Assembly (NCBI GenBank): GCA_023412475.1
Contig: JAEYNR010000039.1
Location: 1-64,000 of the forward strand
Length of the DNA: 64,000 nucleotides
Source: Fibrobacterota bacterium
GTDB lineage: Bacteria > Fibrobacterota > Chitinivibrionia > Chitinivibrionales > Chitinispirillaceae
Direction: 5' to 3'
Shown here: piece after piece, positions 1 to 8,064 of the stretch
Numbering within the stretch: the first letter of the stretch is position 1
Layout: each line of letters opens with the position of its first letter
Made by a program: the position numbers and the translations under genes
The notes under the pieces: model-generated
What the model was told of the DNA's origin: nothing
What the model saw: only the letters and a program-made list of their open reading frames with translations
Databases searched by the model: none

Positions 1-90
1 TATCGCAATCTCATCAGGGGTGTCCTTTCTAAGTTTATTTTTTGTAACTATTTACTAACCTAGTTTGTGGCACCCCTTTTTGTCAAGTTT
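1..90 (-). promoter_or_regulatory. Possible leftward promoter and gene start at window edge
   Basis: Read leftward, a perfect -35 hexamer TTGACA occupies 86-81. An 18-nt spacer separates it from a weak -10 (TAGGTT, 62-57). An AGGA ribosome-binding motif lies about 8 nt before an ATG at 14-12, whose reading frame leaves the window after four codons. A gene reading off the left edge is plausible, but nothing of its product can be seen. The G/C-rich words at 16-23 and 69-77 are nearly inverted copies of each other, so a mobile-element end is an alternative. Confidence 0.25.
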
Positions 91-486
91 TTTTCAAGTT
101 TTTGTATTTTGAACAGAAACTAAATAAGTTCACCGGTGGCATTGTTCACTCAGACCCTGCCCTGATGGAGCCATTGATGATGTACTAAAGCCGTGATAAG
201 ATAAATTTTTCCACAAGATTGAATCATTGAAGCAATCAATGTAAAAAAAAGCGCAAGTTGTTCATAGCTTGGCCGAAGCCCACAAAAAGGTGCTGTTTTA
301 CACCATTGAAAAAGCATAAAGAGAAAACAAACTGGGAAAAACTGATAGAAAGATGTATCAGGAGGGGGGGGCGGATCTTAAGAATCCTCCCGCCATCTGA
401 CGGGACATCAGCAGATCTCTTCACCCCGCTATGGAAACTCCAGGCAACAAACCCGGTTCTCAGCTAAGAATAGAATCAGATACAGG
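91..486. other. Intergenic, possible decayed coding fragment
   Basis: About 400 nt without a convincing gene. In one rightward frame, roughly 240-310, there is a short stop-free peptide of coding-like composition (ending FYTIEKA), followed by a stop and then another open stretch. This would fit a decayed gene or transposase remnant, but no family is recognised. An 8-G run lies at about 364-371. Short open frames on both strands here have no ribosome-binding site. Confidence 0.25.
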
Positions 487-840
487 TTAAGGTTGTTTTT
501 TTGGAGCAGGAGTGCCCTTGTTTTTAGGTTGTTTGCCTTGTGAAGGAGGGGTTCTTGGGCACATCTTCTGACATTGCCTCATTAAAGCGGTATCGGCAGG
601 TACAGTAACCTCTTTTACCAGATTTAGATTCTGATCATACTTAATTAATTTCTGACCACTTTGAACCAGTACGGAACCATCAGCAAGATTTGCAACTACT
701 CTGGGCATCATCATTCCCATCCCCATCATGTGGCAACGCCCCATTGTGCTGGAGTCGGTTCCCTGAGGTTGAGGGCTCTGTGATTGAGCTGCTACACTGA
801 ATAGAAAAACCAGAAATAAGCTTAACACTACTTTTTTCAT
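487..840 (-). CDS. Small secreted Met-rich protein of unknown function
   Basis: A 117-residue protein with a clear Sec signal peptide (residues 1-20, MKK then a hydrophobic core ending SVAAQS). The mature part starts with a Gln/Pro/Ser-rich linker. It then has a striking motif at about 34-46 (MGRCHMMGMGMMMP) that brings one Cys, one His and seven Met together, and a second motif QCQKMCP at 89-95. Between them is a strand-rich stretch (residues 47-80) with the pattern ANLADGSVLVQSGQKLIKYD. The C-terminus is Lys/Pro-rich and probably disordered. Clustered Met, His and Cys outside the cytoplasm suggest binding of a soft metal such as copper(I), but this is inference. It is a single gene, read away from the P-type ATPase. 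I know no named family for it. Confidence 0.7.
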   Translation of the reverse strand: MKKVVLSLFLVFLFSVAAQSQSPQPQGTDSSTMGRCHMMGMGMMMPRVVANLADGSVLVQSGQKLIKYDQNLNLVKEVTVPADTALMRQCQKMCPRTPPSQGKQPKNKGTPAPKKQP

Positions 841-1236
841 GAAAGAACTCCAGTTAAAGCCTTACAAACACTCTTTTTTCAACTAACTGCAAATAATGTT
901 CCAAATAGTAATTGCTTAGAGGTCCTGTTTTTGCTTTAACCAAAGAAAAACTCTAACTACTTCAGCCTGGTAATAAAAATCAGAATTCTTAAATCCTAAA
1001 CACCAAAGAAAAACTGTCCTTTTTCCCATTTTCTGTCCAGCTCTTGTTTTTCCGTTTCTGTTCTTGTTTCGTATTTCGGTTTTCGGATTTCATTCTTATT
1101 CCACTTCCCATTTCCTGTTCTTGTTTCGAATTTCGTGCTTATTCCACTTTTTGTTTCATATTTCGAATTTCGTGCTTCGTAACAAACCAGCAGAAATTGC
1201 TAATATTAATGAGAAACTTATTTGGAGATAAAGCCA
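841..1236. other. Intergenic with repeat copy 1
   Basis: Divergent intergenic space of nearly 400 nt between the Met-rich protein and the P-type ATPase. It contains the 16-nt word AATTCTTAAATCCTAA (984-999), found again unchanged at 5543-5558. This is followed by the T-rich TTTCG repeat block described separately. No hairpin terminator or clear operator was seen. Confidence 0.6.
1044..1190. repeat. TTTCG-rich dispersed intergenic repeat, copy 1
   Basis: A pyrimidine-rich block built from variants of TTTCG(A/G)ATTTCG and TTTCGTGCTT, with an internal near-duplication (about 1120-1147 and 1151-1180). Related blocks occur at about 5623-5680 and 19171-19240, each upstream of a rightward gene. An open frame crossing the block encodes only low-complexity Phe/Cys/Ser-rich sequence and is not a gene. 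Confidence 0.6.
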
Positions 1237-3966
1237 ATGGTCAAAGTTGCAAATTCTCTGCCCCAAAACTCCACTCAAGTCGATTGGCACAGTCTATCGG
1301 CCGAAGAAGTGTTTAAAAAACTGCAGTCTGATAAAGAAGGATTAAACAGTAAAGAAGCACAGAGCCGTTTAGAGGTATTTGGCTTAAACCAGATTCCCTC
1401 TTCCAAAGGCGAATCTTCTTTGAAACGGTTCTTTCTCCAGTTTAATAATGTGTTGATTTATATCCTGTTAACCTCAGGTGTCATCTCATTTCTGCTTGCG
1501 CACTGGGTTGATGCCGGAGTGATATTTGGTGTAGTTCTTATAAATGCCATAGTTGGATTTATTCAGGAAGGGAAAGCTGAGAAAGCACTTGAAAGTATCA
1601 GATCCATGCTTTCGCCCCAGGCAACTGTTATCAGGAATGCTCACCAGGTGTCCATTGACACTAAGGAGATAGTTCCTGGTGATGTTGTTAATCTTCAGGC
1701 AGGAGACAGGGTACCTGCAGATTGCCGGATATTTCACAGCCGTAATCTGAAGATAGACGAATCGATATTGACTGGAGAATCTGTGCCGGTAGAAAAAAGT
1801 GTTGAATCGGTTGAGATTTCCTCAGAACTGGCAGAACAAAGTTCTATGGCCTTTTCAGGGACTCTGGTGATTTTTGGAAGATGCAGCGCCGTTGTGGTAG
1901 AAACCGGCATTGATACTCAGATAGGAAAGGTGAGCACTCTTTTAGAACAGGTAGAGCAGTTGTCAACACCTTTGCTGCGTCAGATTTCACAGTTCAGTAA
2001 ATTGCTGAGTCTTTCGATAGTGGGTATTGCCGCTGTAACATTTGTTATTGGTTATTTTTTGCGTAATTATGGGATTGTAAGCATGTTCATGGCTGCAATC
2101 AGTCTGGTAGTGGCCGCAATCCCTGAGGGTCTTCCTGCCATAATGACAATCACTCTGGCAATCGGAGTGCAGAGGATGGCCACCCGAAATGCAATTATCC
2201 GCAAGCTTCCTGCAGTAGAGACTCTCGGAGCAGTAACGGTAATCTGTTCGGATAAGACAGGAACACTTACCAAAAACGAAATGACTGTCAAGTCAATATT
2301 AACTGCAGATGCGCTAATCAGTGTAAGTGGAAGTGGATATGAACCCAGGGGCGATTTCTTTATTGATAATACAGAAATTGAAGTAGAAGAAAACTCCTCA
2401 ACCCTGTCAGAGCTTCTCAGAGCTGCGGTGCTCTGCAATAATTCATTTGTATACCAAAAAGACAATGAGTGGGTACTGGATGGAGGACCTACCGAAGGGG
2501 CACTTGTTACTGTTGCAATGAAAAGCGGAATTGATCCAAAAGAAATTAAAGAGATGTTTCCCAGAACCGATGAGATTCCTTTTGAATCCAAAAACAAATT
2601 CATGGCCACTCTTCATCATGACCATCAGGGTAACAGGTTTATCTACATTAAAGGAGCCCCGGAAGCTATTCTTGCTCGTTGCAGCCTACAGAAAAGTGGC
2701 TCAAAAATCCTCGCCCTTGATCTTGAGTACTGGAAAGAGGCAATGGAATCGCTTGCTGCAAAGGGACAAAGAGTAATGGCTCTGGCCTATAAAGATTCTT
2801 CAAAAGATCACAGGGAATTACATTACGATGAGCTGAATGCGGAGTTAATAATCCTTGGAGTAATGGGAATGATTGACCCGCCCAGAGAGGAAGCAATCCG
2901 GGCTGTAGGAAGTTGTCAAACTGCAGGAATAAGGGTGAAGATGATCACAGGAGATCACAAGACAACCGCCTGGGCAGTAGCCAGATCGATGGGAATAGGC
3001 GAGAGCGGCTCTGAGATTAGTGGCCAGGAGCTAGAGGAAGCTGATGAAAAGGAACTTAAAGAGATTGTATCCAGAACAGATGTTTTTGCCAGAACCTCAC
3101 CAGAGCACAAATTGCGGCTGGTAGAAGCATTGCAGGCTGATGGGCAGGTGGTTGCCATGACCGGAGATGGAGTAAATGATTCCCCGGCTTTAAAAAAGGC
3201 CGATATTGGCATTGCCATGGGCAAAAAGGGCAGTGAGGCAGCCAAAGAGGCATCTAAAATGGTTCTAATTGATGACAATTTTGCTTCAATAGTCCACGCC
3301 ATCGAAGAAGGAAGAACTATCTATGATAATCTGCTCAAAGCAATTCTTTTTATACTTCCATCAAATGGAGGTCAGGCTTTTTCTATTGTTTTTGCAGTTT
3401 TTATGGGTTTAGCCCTTCCACTTACTCCTGTTCAGATACTGTGGGTTAACATGATTACCGCAGTAACACTTGCTCTGGCATTGGCTTTTGAATCTTCAGA
3501 ACCAGGAATTATGGGCAGGCCACCCAGAAAACCAAATAAGCCCATACTTAGCAGTTTTCTAATCTGGAGGGTTCTTTTTGTTTCAGCTATCCTGGTTGCA
3601 GGTACAATGGGGCATTTTGTTTTGCTTTACAACCAGGGTGAATCTCTGGTCTTTTGCCGTTCTGCAGCACTAAATACTCTGGTAGCAGGTGAACTGGTTT
3701 ATCTTTTTAACAGCAGGTACAAAATAAAACCATCATGGAATTTAAAAGGACTCACCGGCAGTAAGGCAGTACTTATAGCATCCGGACTTTTGATTCTTTT
3801 TCAGGGACTCTTTATCTACATACCATTATTTCAGAATCTTTTCGAAACAGTACCAATCGGTTATGCCGAGTGGTTGAGAATTGCAGTTTTTGTTATCGGC
3901 CTTTTTCTAACAGTCGAACTTGAAAAGTTGATTATCAGACGATTTTTCAGGTCTTCTGTAACATAA
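1237..3966 (+). CDS. Cation-translocating P-type ATPase, Ca2+ (P2A) type
   Basis: A 909-residue inner-membrane pump that most likely exports Ca2+ at the cost of ATP. It shows the whole P-type order: an N-terminal cation-ATPase domain, the actuator motif TGES at about 179-182, and PEGLP at 296-300 in the ion-binding helix, as in SERCA/PMR1-like pumps. The phosphorylated Asp lies in DKTGTLT at 339-345, the hinge motif is MTGDGVNDS at 641-649, and a C-terminal helical domain follows. There is no N-terminal heavy-metal domain or CPx motif, which argues against copper or cadmium pumps. Start: a TTG at 1222 is in frame, but GGAG at 1224-1227 sits 9 nt before the ATG at 1237, so the ATG is preferred. 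It is monocistronic. Na+ or Mn2+ transport cannot be excluded. Confidence 0.93.
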   Translation: MVKVANSLPQNSTQVDWHSLSAEEVFKKLQSDKEGLNSKEAQSRLEVFGLNQIPSSKGESSLKRFFLQFNNVLIYILLTSGVISFLLAHWVDAGVIFGVVLINAIVGFIQEGKAEKALESIRSMLSPQATVIRNAHQVSIDTKEIVPGDVVNLQAGDRVPADCRIFHSRNLKIDESILTGESVPVEKSVESVEISSELAEQSSMAFSGTLVIFGRCSAVVVETGIDTQIGKVSTLLEQVEQLSTPLLRQISQFSKLLSLSIVGIAAVTFVIGYFLRNYGIVSMFMAAISLVVAAIPEGLPAIMTITLAIGVQRMATRNAIIRKLPAVETLGAVTVICSDKTGTLTKNEMTVKSILTADALISVSGSGYEPRGDFFIDNTEIEVEENSSTLSELLRAAVLCNNSFVYQKDNEWVLDGGPTEGALVTVAMKSGIDPKEIKEMFPRTDEIPFESKNKFMATLHHDHQGNRFIYIKGAPEAILARCSLQKSGSKILALDLEYWKEAMESLAAKGQRVMALAYKDSSKDHRELHYDELNAELIILGVMGMIDPPREEAIRAVGSCQTAGIRVKMITGDHKTTAWAVARSMGIGESGSEISGQELEEADEKELKEIVSRTDVFARTSPEHKLRLVEALQADGQVVAMTGDGVNDSPALKKADIGIAMGKKGSEAAKEASKMVLIDDNFASIVHAIEEGRTIYDNLLKAILFILPSNGGQAFSIVFAVFMGLALPLTPVQILWVNMITAVTLALALAFESSEPGIMGRPPRKPNKPILSSFLIWRVLFVSAILVAGTMGHFVLLYNQGESLVFCRSAALNTLVAGELVYLFNSRYKIKPSWNLKGLTGSKAVLIASGLLILFQGLFIYIPLFQNLFETVPIGYAEWLRIAVFVIGLFLTVELEKLIIRRFFRSSVT

Positions 3967-4812
3967 CCACAAAGATCATCGTTATACCGACAGACACGCC
4001 TCTTTACCACAAGAAAAGCTGAAAAAACCATTCTTATTCTTCTGCAATGCAGAAGAGAAAAGGAGGTGGAACGGGCAAGGCGGCTTTTTAAGTCAATTGC
4101 AATGCTTCTCAGACTGTTGGGTTTGTGTTTTTCTTTTGTATAAAGCAGCAGTTTTACTCTTTACAACTTGTAAGACAGAACGTACATATATCTGCAAAAC
4201 AGTATCAAAATTAAAGCAGAGTAAATAGAGGTCCGGCGGCTTTCTTCAATGGAAAGCCACCGGATTTGTGGGGTGAAGTGAAGCGCGACAGGCAGAGATT
4301 CCATTCAATCATAAAACCCCTTTTTTTGCATGCTGAGCAGAATAAAAAGGGCAGACCGAACTGCAACCCCTGAAACATTTGAACCATTTATGCAATAAGA
4401 ACCATCATTCTCTCATAGATGCATAAGTATGTTGAAAAAATAAAAAACCAGAAATGACAATAGAAGTTACATTTAAGTTACAAAACTTCATGAATTGACA
4501 TCAGATTCATGTATGCAAATATGTACAGATAGTCAAATTAGTACTGCCAGAGGTGGTAAATCTTTTTTTTTGTCGATCCTGCTCCTGCTGCGTTATTGTT
4601 TTTAAAGCGAGTAGCGCCTTGTTTTTATTGTAACGCTGTGGTGCGGATCAGAGCCAGCGGCAGAAAACTTCAAGAACTTTGTGTATTCTTTTAGTGGTCT
4701 TTACTGCCACTGCCAGTGTCAGTGGTTTGTTGTTGGAAATTTTGGTAAGGTTGTTTATAGATACTCGACTCGTAAGTAAGTAATAAGCGAAAGTGTATAA
4801 TTGACCGGCAGT
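3967..4812. other. Long intergenic region, no gene seen
   Basis: About 850 nt between the convergent ATPase and Crp/Fnr genes. No frame with coding character was found. A hairpin at 4232-4264 has 13-bp arms, one mismatch and a 7-nt loop, and lacks a real T-tract. An imperfect palindrome built on CACTG/CAGTG lies at about 4703-4723. T-runs at about 4320 and 4562 are not preceded by stems. The hairpin at 4232 is the best candidate end for the ATPase transcript, but it is weak. Confidence 0.5.
4232..4264 (+). terminator. Weak hairpin downstream of P-type ATPase
   Basis: Arms TCCGGCGGCTTTC (4232-4244) and GAAAGCCACCGGA (4252-4264) pair with one mismatch around a 7-nt loop. It is followed only by TTTG, so intrinsic termination is doubtful. 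Confidence 0.3.
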
Positions 4813-5463
4813 TCAGAAATGATCCCAGTAATTTTTACTTACACTAATCTCTGAGCCATCCCATTTAAGCAAATCCTGCTGTTTTAAGCGGAAAAGAAGC
4901 CTGGACAGAGTCTCAGGTGTGGTACCTATGGCTGCAGCCATATCCTTTTTTGAAATCCCCGGAACGATTCTGGTTTTCATTCCAAAATGATTTTTTAGAA
5001 ATAGGAAAAACCTATGGTCAACTTCATGTGATTGCACCTGCATAAGACGCTCTGTCAAATATCGCTGCTTATACATAAGAAGGGTGATAAAATCATTTCT
5101 AAAATCTGGATTATCCAACAACCTTATAAACTGCTTTTTTGGCAGGATAAAAATATTACTCATCTTTAAGGCCATAGCGGAAACCGGATAACGGTCTTTT
5201 TCAAAGAGTATTACTTCTCCAAAAACTTCACCCGGTTGAACTATTTTAACCACCACTTCTTTATCTTCTGGTCCGGCTTTCGAAAGCTGAATAGCACCAC
5301 TACCCAGAATATAAAGAGCAAAACCCTTATCTTCTTCATGAAAAAGTATTTCACCTTTTTGAAGAGTCTTTGAGATAGCTATCTCAGAAAGGACTGTTTT
5401 GCTTTTCTCTGAAAGACCACCAAACATCTCTGTAAAATCTAACATCCTGAGCATATTCTGCAT
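4813..5463 (-). CDS. Crp/Fnr-family transcriptional regulator
   Basis: A 216-residue regulator with an N-terminal cyclic-nucleotide-binding-type beta-barrel (about 10-125), a long dimer helix and a C-terminal winged helix-turn-helix (about 165-215). The recognition helix reads TTPETLSRLL (181-190). Its Glu, Ser and Arg sit where FNR uses E209, S212 and R213 to read TTGAT. The N-terminal Cys cluster of FNR is absent, so it is not an oxygen sensor through a 4Fe-4S cluster. It is closer to the DNR/HcpR type, which responds to nitrosative stress. A GTG at 5469 is also in frame. The ATG at 5463 has AGGA 10 nt upstream and is preferred. It is divergent from the ferredoxin gene, with an FNR-type box between them. 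Targeting that unit is inference from this layout. Confidence 0.88.
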   Translation of the reverse strand: MQNMLRMLDFTEMFGGLSEKSKTVLSEIAISKTLQKGEILFHEEDKGFALYILGSGAIQLSKAGPEDKEVVVKIVQPGEVFGEVILFEKDRYPVSAMALKMSNIFILPKKQFIRLLDNPDFRNDFITLLMYKQRYLTERLMQVQSHEVDHRFFLFLKNHFGMKTRIVPGISKKDMAAAIGTTPETLSRLLFRLKQQDLLKWDGSEISVSKNYWDHF

Positions 5464-5622
5464 AATCACTAAGTCCTGTAATTGGGCATAAACAACTTTT
5501 GATATAAATTGTGAGTAAGAACATTCTAAAATTCCAAATCACAATTCTTAAATCCTAAGCAAATTCCAAAATACTTAAATCCTAACAGAAAATAAGAATG
5601 TTTCAACGGGGCTAAAGTCTAT

Positions 5623-5680
5623 CATTTCGTTCTTTTTCCATTTCCTCCTCTTTTTCGGATTTCGACTTTCGTGCTTTTTG
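5623..5680. repeat. TTTCG-rich dispersed intergenic repeat, copy 2
   Basis: A T-rich block with TTTCGGATTTCG followed by TTTCGTGCTT, matching the blocks at 1044-1190 and 19171-19240. The upstream AATTCTTAAATCCTAA word is identical over 16 nt to that in copy 1. Confidence 0.55.
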
Positions 5681-5724
5681 TTGTTTTGGCGCTATTTCAG
5701 ATTTTTCCCCAAGATTTAAGTTGT

Positions 5725-5744
5725 TTCTTGATTCCAATCAAGAA
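5725..5744 (+). promoter_or_regulatory. FNR/HcpR-type operator and class II promoter
   Basis: A perfect 8+8 nt palindrome, TTCTTGAT-TCCA-ATCAAGAA, contains the FNR consensus TTGATnnnnATCAA. Its centre (5734.5) lies 29.5 nt before a -10-like CATATT at 5764-5769. This is the geometry of class II activation, where the site is centred at -41.5 and replaces the -35. Transcription would start near 5776, 37 nt before the ferredoxin ATG. The matching recognition helix of the divergent Crp/Fnr regulator supports it as the binding protein. Confidence 0.7.
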
Positions 5745-5812
5745 GTTTTCCCTTTATATATCGCATATTTATAAAAAGAGCAAAAACTGAAAAACAACCA
5801 GGGAGAAATAAC

Positions 5813-6646
5813 ATGAAAAGAAAAATCATTAGTATCGACGAGCAAAAATGTAATGGCTGCGGTCTTTGTATCCCCAACTGTCCCGAAGGTGCTATTCAGA
5901 TAATCGATGAAAAAGCTCGGCTGGTGAGTGATATAATGTGTGATGGTCTTGGAGCTTGTCTGGGTCATTGCCCCCAGGGAGCAATTACAGTAGTTGAGCG
6001 GGAAGCAGAAAGCTATGATGAACGGAAAGTCATGGTTAATATTGTAAAAGCAGGCCCTGGCACAATTAAGGCTCATCTAATTCATTTAAAAGAACACGGC
6101 CAGATGGAGTATCTGAAAGAGGCGATCAATTTTCTTCAGGAAAATAACATTGAAATACCTGAAATAGACAACCAATCTTCAGCCAGGCCCTTTTCAGGGT
6201 GTCCAGGATCTAAAGCCATGTCTTTTCAGAAGGTGAAACAGATGGAAACAGCAGGGCCAATAAGCTCAGAGTTGAATCACTGGCCTATACAGATGCACCT
6301 CATCTCCCCCCAATCGCCTCATTATAAAGGTTCCGATATGGTTCTGGCTGCAGATTGTGTGGCCTTTTCCATGGGAGACTTTCACAGTAAATTTCTCAAG
6401 GGGAAAACTCTTGCCATCGCATGTCCCAAGCTTGATGAGAACCAGGAGGTTTATCTGGAGAAACTTGCAGCTCTGATAGATATTGCTAAAATCAACACTC
6501 TTACAGTTGTTATAATGCAGGTACCATGTTGCAGCGGGCTTCTGAACTTGTCACGTAAAGCAATAGAAGCAGCCTCCCGCAAGATTCCTTTAAAATGTGT
6601 GGTGATCAGTTTGCAAGGTGAAATCATCAATGAAGAGTGGATGTAA
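5813..6646 (+). CDS. 4Fe-4S ferredoxin-type protein with Cys-rich C-terminal domain
   Basis: A 277-residue iron-sulfur protein, probably a cytoplasmic electron carrier. The first cluster motif is canonical, CNGCGLCIPNCP at about 13-24. The second, CDGLGACLGHCP at about 44-55, has three Cys rather than four, with one position occupied by a non-Cys. The C-terminal two thirds are not ferredoxin-like and carry more Cys, including SGCPGS, ACPKLD and the pair in VPCCSG, which may hold another cluster or a redox disulfide. Similar ferredoxins accompany hybrid-cluster protein (Hcp) genes in anaerobes, but no hcp lies here. A good GGGAG ribosome-binding site precedes the ATG. It is controlled, by inference, by the FNR-type box 70-90 nt upstream, and the cupin gene follows 139 nt later. 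Confidence 0.85.
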   Translation: MKRKIISIDEQKCNGCGLCIPNCPEGAIQIIDEKARLVSDIMCDGLGACLGHCPQGAITVVEREAESYDERKVMVNIVKAGPGTIKAHLIHLKEHGQMEYLKEAINFLQENNIEIPEIDNQSSARPFSGCPGSKAMSFQKVKQMETAGPISSELNHWPIQMHLISPQSPHYKGSDMVLAADCVAFSMGDFHSKFLKGKTLAIACPKLDENQEVYLEKLAALIDIAKINTLTVVIMQVPCCSGLLNLSRKAIEAASRKIPLKCVVISLQGEIINEEWM

Positions 6647-6785
6647 TAATCTCTTGAAAGAAAACTATAGTAAGAAATCAGAGATAATCGGATATAAAAC
6701 AATCGGGCAGAATAGGATAGGATCAGAAATAATATCTAAACAGAAAAATACAATAGTAACTAATAAATTATTATAAGGAGAAACT

Positions 6786-7142
6786 ATGAAAGAGAGAAAA
6801 CCAACTGATTCCAGATTACTGGCAAATCCATTCACCTATTCAGACCTGGTGCAGTATCAGGATGGATCAGTGGTAAGCAGAACACTAATTGATAAAGAAG
6901 AAGGCACAGTTACAGTTTTCGCTTTTGATCTAAATCAGGGGCTCAGTACCCATTCGGCACCTTTTGATGCACTCGTGGAAATTGTCGATGGAAAGGCTCT
7001 AATCAATATTGACGGCACTGATTTTCATCTGAGTAAGGGTGAGCAGATTATAATGCCTGCCAACAAGCCGCATTCTTTGCGTGCAGAAGAACGATTCAAG
7101 ATGGTTTTAATAATGATCCGTTCAAATCAGCCAAAAGAGTGA
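6786..7142 (+). CDS. Small single-domain cupin protein
   Basis: A 118-residue protein made of one cupin beta-barrel. Cupin motif 1 is partly seen around THSAPFDALVEIVDGKALI (residues 57-75), with a single His where classic cupins have two. Motif 2 is MPANKPHSLRA (about 95-105). It would bind a metal with a reduced His set; the substrate is unknown. AAGGAG lies 7 nt before the ATG. It follows the ferredoxin gene with a 139-nt gap, no FNR-type box of its own and no terminator between, so both are probably one unit ending at the strong terminator at 7185-7237. Cupins of this sort occur in Hcp/HcpR regulons, which fits the regulator nearby. No enzymatic role can be claimed. Confidence 0.8.
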   Translation: MKERKPTDSRLLANPFTYSDLVQYQDGSVVSRTLIDKEEGTVTVFAFDLNQGLSTHSAPFDALVEIVDGKALINIDGTDFHLSKGEQIIMPANKPHSLRAEERFKMVLIMIRSNQPKE

Positions 7143-7184
7143 GAAAACCAAAGCTCCCATAAACCAAGTGGGCCCATTTAAAAG

Positions 7185-7237
7185 CCCCGGAGTTAACTGG
7201 TTTACCCATTGAGGTTTCAACTCCGGGGTATTTTTTT
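7185..7237 (+). terminator. Strong rho-independent terminator
   Basis: Perfect 10-bp arms CCCCGGAGTT (7185-7194) and AACTCCGGGG (7219-7228) enclose a 24-nt loop and are followed by a run of seven T (7231-7237). It ends the ferredoxin-cupin unit. Confidence 0.85.
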
Positions 7238-7380
7238 AGAATTTAAACATTGAAGGAAGCCGCTTCCGGCTTTTTTATTGATACTTTCACCAAGTGCATT
7301 GGTAATCCGATGTTTCTCATAAATGACAAGAGTCGAAAGATTTGCCTTTTTGTTTTTGGTCACATAAGATTTGATTGTAT
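7219..7380 (-). pseudogene. Remnant of an ISL3-type transposase C-terminus
   Basis: Read leftward, about 50 codons give a peptide containing EKHRITNALGESINKK followed by AGSGF. This matches the pattern ITNA..EG.N.KI....A.GF near the C-terminus of ISL3/IS204-type DDE transposases, with the part between IN.K and A.GF shortened. A frameshift interrupts it upstream, where the other frame has GRLSEWIQSN. No start, no DDE residues and no intact inverted repeats are present. It is therefore a decayed fragment; family assignment rests on this one motif. Confidence 0.42.
7257..7276 (+). terminator. Second, short terminator hairpin
   Basis: AAGCCG (7257-7262) pairs with CGGCTT (7267-7272) over a 4-nt loop, followed by further T residues. 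It lies 20 nt after the main terminator and may act as a back-up. It also falls within the reading frame of the transposase remnant, so the stem may be fortuitous. Confidence 0.4.
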
Positions 7381-8064
7381 CCATTCAGATAGACGTCCTG
7401 CATATCGAGTCATCAAATAATAACCTTTCTGAATTAAGATAAAATACCAAATACAGAAAAATCCACATACTGTCCATCTTTTTACCATCACAGATCATCT
7501 TTTTCACTGAAATAGACCAATTCTGACATGCCCGACGGCAATTATGATGTGCCCGACGATACTATAGGGTTTCTGAATTAATAAAACGAATGGAAACCAT
7601 GACCACATCGTATAATTTCTGTTACTCGATGGTGTTCAGGCCTTTTTTTTAGCTCTGGTCGGTCCTGTCCATGGGGTAGCACTAATTAATGAGTTTCTCA
7701 AGAGGATGAATGTGAGGGTCGGATCTGGCTCATTAGTTCATCATACCACCTACTCAGGAAACAAGCCCCCAGAGGGGCGACACAAGCTACCGCGCAGCCT
7801 ACGGACCCGCTGCTACGGATCGGTAGCTACAGACCCGATACCACAGACCACTACCTCACGAAGTTGTGCCTAAACTCGAATGAGCCGAAACTCGACTACG
7901 GATTCTTCGAGAAATCAGGTGGAAGTATCTCATACTCGTGTCTTAACCTGCGCATTTCTCTTTGCTTATGATTTTAAAACCTCAACAACGGATGCACTGC
8001 AATTATTTTTTAAGTATATATTACTGCAACACACTGAGACTTATTTGATGTAGAAATTCTGAAT
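7381..8064. other. Intergenic; G+C-rich, possibly structured stretch
   Basis: No gene is recognised. Near 7530-7557 there are two close direct copies of a word like TG(A)TGCCCGACG. From about 7640 to 7960 the sequence is visibly richer in G+C than its neighbours. It can fold, for example GCTACCG (7786-7792) with CGGTAGC (7821-7827) around an inner GCAGC/GCTGC stem. All frames are broken by stops. It may be an acquired fragment or a non-coding RNA; nothing decides between these. Confidence 0.4.

Larger units (their letters stand above)
5470..5812. other. Divergent regulatory region with repeat copy 2
   Basis: A 343-nt region between the divergent regulator and ferredoxin genes. It contains the repeat word AATTCTTAAATCCTAA (5543-5558), the TTTCG-rich block (about 5623-5680), the FNR-type palindrome at 5725-5744 and an AT-rich promoter region (5751-5790). 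Confidence 0.6.

Noticed and set aside
236..467. Opposed short frames near the left end
   Set aside because: They overlap each other on opposite strands, lack ribosome-binding sites and match no family.
1044..1316. Phe/Cys-rich frame upstream of the P-type ATPase
   Set aside because: It is the translated TTTCG repeat block running into the ATPase gene in another frame; low complexity and no ribosome-binding site.
4232..4264. Riboswitch or strong terminator after the P-type ATPase
   Set aside because: The hairpin is good but no T-run follows and no aptamer-like conserved core was recognised. It is kept only as a weak terminator.
5485..5515. Second Fnr-type box near the regulator start
   Set aside because: An ACAA...TTGT palindrome is present, but the half-sites do not match TTGAT/ATCAA.
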